From NCBI GenBank assembly GCA_039805565.1, contig JBDLTZ010000220.1, positions 1 to 25,430 of the forward strand: 25,430 nt of DNA. Reading direction: 5' to 3'. Both the position numbers and the translations under genes were made by a program. Of the stretch, positions 22,832-25,430 are shown piece by piece. The notes beneath the pieces are model-generated. The model worked only from the letters and a program-made list of their open reading frames with translations, made no database searches and had not been told where the DNA came from. The first letter of the stretch is position 1. Every line of letters begins with the position of its first letter. The DNA is from CALJIC01 sp039805565. Its GTDB lineage: Bacteria; Chloroflexota; Chloroflexia; Chloroflexales; Roseiflexaceae.

Positions 22832-22855
22832 ATTATAGCGCGCCGGTGCTATAAT
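22832..22855. promoter_or_regulatory. Symmetric divergent promoter of thiolase and aldo/keto reductase
   Basis: ATTATAGC (22832-22839) and GCTATAAT (22848-22855) are perfect inverted copies 8 bases apart. Each contains a consensus TATAAT pointing outward: minus strand for the thiolase, plus strand (extended TGC-TATAAT) for the reductase. Polymerases probably compete for the site. Confidence 0.7.
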
Positions 22856-22889
22856 CGTCGCGTATCCCGTCTGGAAGAGGAGAGCTACT

Positions 22890-23897
22890 ATGGAGTACCG
22901 GACGCTGGGGCGCACCGGCGTGCGCGTCTCGCCGCTGTGCCTGGGGGCGATGAACTTCGGCGGCCCCACCGGCGAGGCGGAGTCCATCCAGATCATCGAC
23001 GAGGCGCTCGACGCGGGGATCAACTTCATCGACACGGCCAATGTCTACAACGCCGGCGAGAGCGAGCGTGTGGTGGGGCGGGCGCTGGCGCGGGACGGCA
23101 AGCGCGATGCGGTCGTGCTGGCGACCAAGGTCCACGGCGAGATGGGCCCCAGCCCGAACGACCGCGGCAACTCGCGCTACCATATCATCCGGGCCTGCGA
23201 GGACTCGCTGCGCCGCCTGGGCACCGATCACATCGACCTGTACCAGATGCACCGGCCGGCGCTCGACATCCCGGTGGACGAGACGCTGCGGGCGCTGGAC
23301 GACCTGGTGCGGGCGGGGAAGGTGCGCTACATCGGCTGCTCGACGCACCCGGCCTGGATGGTGATGGAGGCGCTGGCGACGAGCGAGCGCATGGGCCTGG
23401 CGCGCTACATCAGCGAGCAGCCGCCCTACAACCTGCTGGACCGCCGCATCGAGAACGAGCTGGTGCCGCTGGCGCAGCGCTATGGGATGGCGCTGCTGCC
23501 GTGGTCGCCGCTGGCGGGCGGCATCCTGGCCGGGCGATACGCTGGCGGGCAGGTGCCTGAGGACTCGCGGGCCGCACGCAATGGCGCCGGCAGCCCGTTC
23601 GACCAGCGCAAGAGCCCGCGGGCGGTGGCGGCGGCGCAGCAGGTGGCCGACATCGCCGCCGCGCGCGGCATCACGTCGAGCCAGCTCGCGCTGCTGTGGT
23701 GCAAGGACCAGCCGGCGGTCACGTCGCCGATCATCGGGCCGCGCACCCTGGCCCACCTGCGCGACAACCTCGCGGTGCTGGAGATGGCGCTGGCCGACGA
23801 GGACCGCGCGGCGCTCGACGCGGTCAACGGGGCGGGCAACGCGATCAGCGACTTCCACAACTCGAACACCTGGATGAAGGCGCGGGTCACGGGGTAG
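22890..23897 (+). CDS. Aldo/keto reductase
   Basis: This 335-residue NADPH-dependent TIM-barrel oxidoreductase has the catalytic tetrad D48, Y53 (FIDTANVYNAGESE), K80 (LATKVHG) and H121 (LYQMHRP). The EQPPYNLLDRR, LLPWSPLAGGIL and TSPIIGPRTLAHLRDNL stretches are typical of AKR subfamilies close to YajO and the AKR11/12 groups. The natural substrate is unknown. The ATG at 22890 has GAGGAG 7 bases upstream. It shares a symmetric promoter region with the thiolase gene, so the two may be oppositely regulated. Confidence 0.93.
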   Translation: MEYRTLGRTGVRVSPLCLGAMNFGGPTGEAESIQIIDEALDAGINFIDTANVYNAGESERVVGRALARDGKRDAVVLATKVHGEMGPSPNDRGNSRYHIIRACEDSLRRLGTDHIDLYQMHRPALDIPVDETLRALDDLVRAGKVRYIGCSTHPAWMVMEALATSERMGLARYISEQPPYNLLDRRIENELVPLAQRYGMALLPWSPLAGGILAGRYAGGQVPEDSRAARNGAGSPFDQRKSPRAVAAAQQVADIAAARGITSSQLALLWCKDQPAVTSPIIGPRTLAHLRDNLAVLEMALADEDRAALDAVNGAGNAISDFHNSNTWMKARVTG

Positions 23898-23929
23898 CGG
23901 GGAGCCTTCAAGGGTGTAGGTGTCACGTC

Positions 23930-24035
23930 TGTCATGCTGAGCGCAGCGCAGAATCTCTGGGGCAGACTCCTCGCCGCGCTCAGCGTGACAGCGAAGCATC
24001 GTTGGGACAGACTGCTCGCCGCGCTCACAGTGACA
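23930..24035. repeat. MITE-like palindromic repeat with a duplicated arm
   Basis: TGTCATGCTGAGCGC (23930-23944) and GCGCTCAGCGTGACA (23976-23990) form terminal inverted repeats matching at 14 of 15 positions. A second copy of the right arm, GCGCTCACAGTGACA, follows at 24021-24035, preceded by the same CTCGCC. TGTCATNCTGAGCG is a widely dispersed intergenic repeat motif in many genomes. No gene lies in 23898-24126. Confidence 0.8.
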
Positions 24036-24074
24036 GCGCTCTGACCGGATGCTTCTCTCGAGCCGAGACGCACG

Positions 24075-24099
24075 AGCGCCCGCCGATACGGCGGGCGCT
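24075..24099 (+). terminator. Strong terminator hairpin after the aldo/keto reductase
   Basis: A perfect 11-bp stem (AGCGCCCGCCG / CGGCGGGCGCT) with a 3-base loop is followed by a T-containing stretch on the plus strand. It lies between convergent genes and could serve both. Confidence 0.7.
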
Positions 24100-24126
24100 G
24101 CTTCGTCTGATTTCATCGTTCGCTCG

Positions 24127-24363
24127 CTACTGGCCGACGTGGCGCTGGTGCAGGCCGGTGAAGAGCTGCGCCAGGCGCGACCGGCGGCGGGGGGCCGGAT
24201 GCTCGGGCGGCGGCTGGGCTACGTGGTCGGCCATACGCACAGCCGCCAGGGCGTCCCTCAGGCTCGCGCGGCACTCCAGCACCAGCCGCGCCACCCGCCG
24301 CGCCTCATCCCGCTCCAGCCGGTTGACCTCTGCGGTAAGCTCTGCGATCTCCTCTGCTGACAT
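24127..24363 (-). CDS. Small charged coiled-coil-like protein
   Basis: This 78-residue soluble protein has a helical, Glu/Arg-rich segment (about residues 3-42, AEEIAELTAEVNRLERDEARR) suited to a coiled coil, followed by a Pro/Arg-rich linker and a short basic tail. I recognise no family. The ATG at 24363 is supported by GGAGG 6 bases upstream. A much longer open frame in register exists upstream but overlaps the membrane protein gene in another frame and is not convincing. An extended -10 (24455-24463) gives it its own promoter. Confidence 0.6.
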   Translation of the reverse strand: MSAEEIAELTAEVNRLERDEARRVARLVLECRASLRDALAAVRMADHVAQPPPEHPAPRRRSRLAQLFTGLHQRHVGQ

Positions 24364-24454
24364 GATGTCCTCCCCCGGTTGTACTGCTGCGTTCGTGCGG
24401 CTCTCTACTGCATCGAACGTGCCAGAGTGGGGCGAATCATCCAGAGGTGAAAAG

Positions 24455-24463
24455 AGTGTAACA
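24455..24463 (-). promoter_or_regulatory. Extended -10 for the 78-residue protein gene
   Basis: The minus strand reads TGT-TACACT, giving a leader of about 84 bases. No -35 consensus is visible. Confidence 0.4.
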
Positions 24464-24488
24464 GAACGTAGCTGGTCAGCGCGGGGCA

Positions 24489-24776
24489 TCACCACTTGAA
24501 GGACACGAGCATAGCCAGGACAAAGACCACGCCGTAGACCCACGGCAGCGCGACCAGGCCGATGGCGACCTGCGAGAGACCGAGGCTGTAGGCGACCCAC
24601 GCGCCGATCGCAGACACCGCGAACATCACCGGGACAAGCAGGGCGGCCCCCAGGAGTGCCGGCGCCCACGGGACCTGCATGTTGGCGATGCTGATGATGC
24701 TCCCGCTGGCGAGCATCACGCCGGCGAGGACGCCGACGACGCAGACGACGGTGTTGATGATCAGAATGAGCTGCAC
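24489..24776 (-). CDS. Small three-span membrane protein
   Basis: This 95-residue protein is almost entirely hydrophobic, with predicted membrane spans at about 3-23, 40-66 and 70-93. There is no recognisable motif or family. The GTG at 24776 is supported by GAGGAG 8 bases upstream on the minus strand. It lies 31 bases after the stop of the truncated host gene at 24808-24930, on the same strand, and may once have been its operon partner. If so, the mobile-element insertion separated it from the original promoter. Confidence 0.65.
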   Translation of the reverse strand: MQLILIINTVVCVVGVLAGVMLASGSIISIANMQVPWAPALLGAALLVPVMFAVSAIGAWVAYSLGLSQVAIGLVALPWVYGVVFVLAMLVSFKW

Positions 24777-24807
24777 GCGCGGGTCTCCTCGCTGCCGAAG
24801 GTGGCAA

Positions 24808-24930
24808 TCAGTGGCGGAAGTGGACGAAGATCCGGCCGAAGTTGCGGTCGTCCTTCTCGATGCGGTGGTAGAGCTGGCGGATGTGGCTCTGGTTCAAGAA
24901 TCGGAGCACATGCTTCTTGAAGAGCCATAC
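24808..24930 (-). pseudogene. 3' remnant of a host gene cut by the mobile element
   Basis: On the minus strand, 24930 down to the TGA at 24810-24808 encodes 40 residues (VWLFKKHVLRFLNQSHIRQL... ending GRIFVHFRH). About 37 of 40 third codon positions are G or C, like genuine genes of this chromosome and unlike the element next to it. The frame meets TAA at 24931-24933 exactly where composition changes. I read it as the end of a host gene whose front was displaced. The family is not recognised. Confidence 0.6.
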
Positions 24931-25430
24931 TTATCCCCTAACCAGTGGCGACGTTTGTGCCCGCCAAAGCTGAACACCACGAACTTTCGCCCATCGGGTT
25001 CAATGCCCGTTACCCCGTTGATGTCCAGTTCATTGATCAACCCGCGCTTGAAATCGAACGGCAGATCGGGTTGCTGTAGCAGTTCTCGGTTTTCTTCACC
25101 CATCTGTGCAAGGGTGCGGATCGTTTCCTCCGGCAGAGTTGCGCGGCTGATCTTGCTCTGTAGTGTCTCTCGTTCAGCGCGATGCTGCGATAGGGTTGCC
25201 TTTATTTCGTCGCGCCGTGCTGTGTAGTGTACCACTTCGTCATGATCGTGCCGTTCCTCGGCTTCGTCCAGCTTGTCTAGTGTGCGCCCCAATCGTGCAT
25301 GGGCCTGTTCAATAAGACTATCGAGGTGGGTGATTTCCTCTTGTATGTGGGCTGTATCGCGTGCGTTCTCATTCTGCTGCCGTTGTCATTCTTGCCATAG
25401 ACTGGCAGGATTCAAGAGAAGTTCCTTTGT
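24894..25430 (-). pseudogene. C-terminal part of a large serine-recombinase-like gene, interrupted
   Basis: The minus-strand frame continues beyond the window. It reads LLLNPASLWQE, then an in-frame TGA (25388-25386), then QRQQNENARDTAHI and a long charged coiled coil (to about 25120), followed by LPFDFKRGLINELDINGVTGIEPDGRKFVVFSF and a stop at 24894. The coiled coil followed by a strand pair of the form RxLIxxL...V...DGR..V is typical of the C-terminal region of large serine recombinases. The catalytic domain and zinc ribbon would lie outside the window. GC content and third positions are lower than in neighbours, indicating foreign origin. The last ~12 residues (KYGSSRSMCSDS) overlap host DNA in another frame. 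The TGA makes it a probable pseudogene unless it is recoded or a sequencing error. Confidence 0.65.
24931..25430. mobile_element. Edge of an integrated element (partial)
   Basis: From about 24931 rightwards the sequence is less GC-rich and carries only the recombinase-like gene reading outward across the junction. This is the expected arrangement for an element integrated by a large serine recombinase next to its attachment site. The other edge and cargo are outside the window. The exact crossover site is not determined. Confidence 0.5.

Noticed and set aside
21542..23560. A 672-residue plus-strand frame spanning the thiolase and the start of the reductase
   Set aside because: It is antisense to the thiolase and out of frame in the reductase, and both real genes show intact catalytic motifs.
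22833..24116. A 427-residue minus-strand frame opposite the reductase
   Set aside because: Its N-terminal text is the translated MITE-like repeat and the rest is antisense shadow.
24364..24807. A 226-residue minus-strand frame covering the small membrane protein
   Set aside because: The upstream 148 codons are Arg/His-rich and out of frame with the hydrophobic 95-residue protein, which has its own ribosome site; only the 78-residue end has coding signals.
25396..25410. GGCAGGATT near the right end as a third copy of the globin operator motif
   Set aside because: Only about ten bases match and they lie inside the recombinase-like coding sequence, so chance is the simplest explanation.

Overview
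The window is high-GC, gene-dense bacterial chromosome. The gene content suggests the phylum Chloroflexota, probably class Chloroflexia: a deoxyhypusine-synthase-like enzyme, a Ser/Thr kinase with a large extracytoplasmic half, an F420-type luciferase-like oxidoreductase, Ala/Pro-rich lipoproteins and heptanucleotide repeats. This placement is inferred from the sequence and was not tested by a search. Promoters are mostly of the extended -10 type (TGN followed by a TATAAT-like hexamer). At least two genes (the globin and priA) look leaderless, because the -10 ends 6-7 bases before the ATG and no ribosome binding site is present.

Layout. 13-1320 is NADP isocitrate dehydrogenase. 1456-5020 is a minus-strand set: a large CHAT protease whose N-terminus looks like a CBS pair, then a truncated haemoglobin, then a separate CBS-pair protein. 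5216-5515 is a small stress-type protein. 5567-6256 is an Ala-rich lipoprotein, and 6377-6964 is the long ribosome hibernation factor with a consensus promoter and a leader of about 280 bases. 7412-8563 is the deoxyhypusine-synthase-like protein. It is followed by an alpha/beta hydrolase, an LLM-class oxidoreductase and glutamate racemase (8727-11379).

11576-18045 looks like an envelope-sensing cluster: a transmembrane Ser/Thr kinase, a DUF4367-like lipoprotein, and a 1130-residue protein that joins a decayed sigma-factor-like region, a zinc-finger anti-sigma motif, a membrane span and a long extracytoplasmic part. 18204-21221 is PriA, expanded by three separate in-frame low-complexity repeat insertions. 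21254-22804 holds a CzrA-like ArsR regulator behind an acetyl-CoA acetyltransferase. That pair diverges from an aldo/keto reductase through a symmetric double promoter.

The right end (about 24800-25430) is a mobile-element edge. The C-terminal part of a large serine-recombinase-like gene, with lower GC and an in-frame TGA, runs into the GC-rich 3' remnant of a host gene. The most promising new biology is the CBS-CHAT protein and its neighbours, the sigma/anti-sigma fusion, the repeat-invaded PriA, and the recombinase/host junction. No rRNA, tRNA or CRISPR array was seen.
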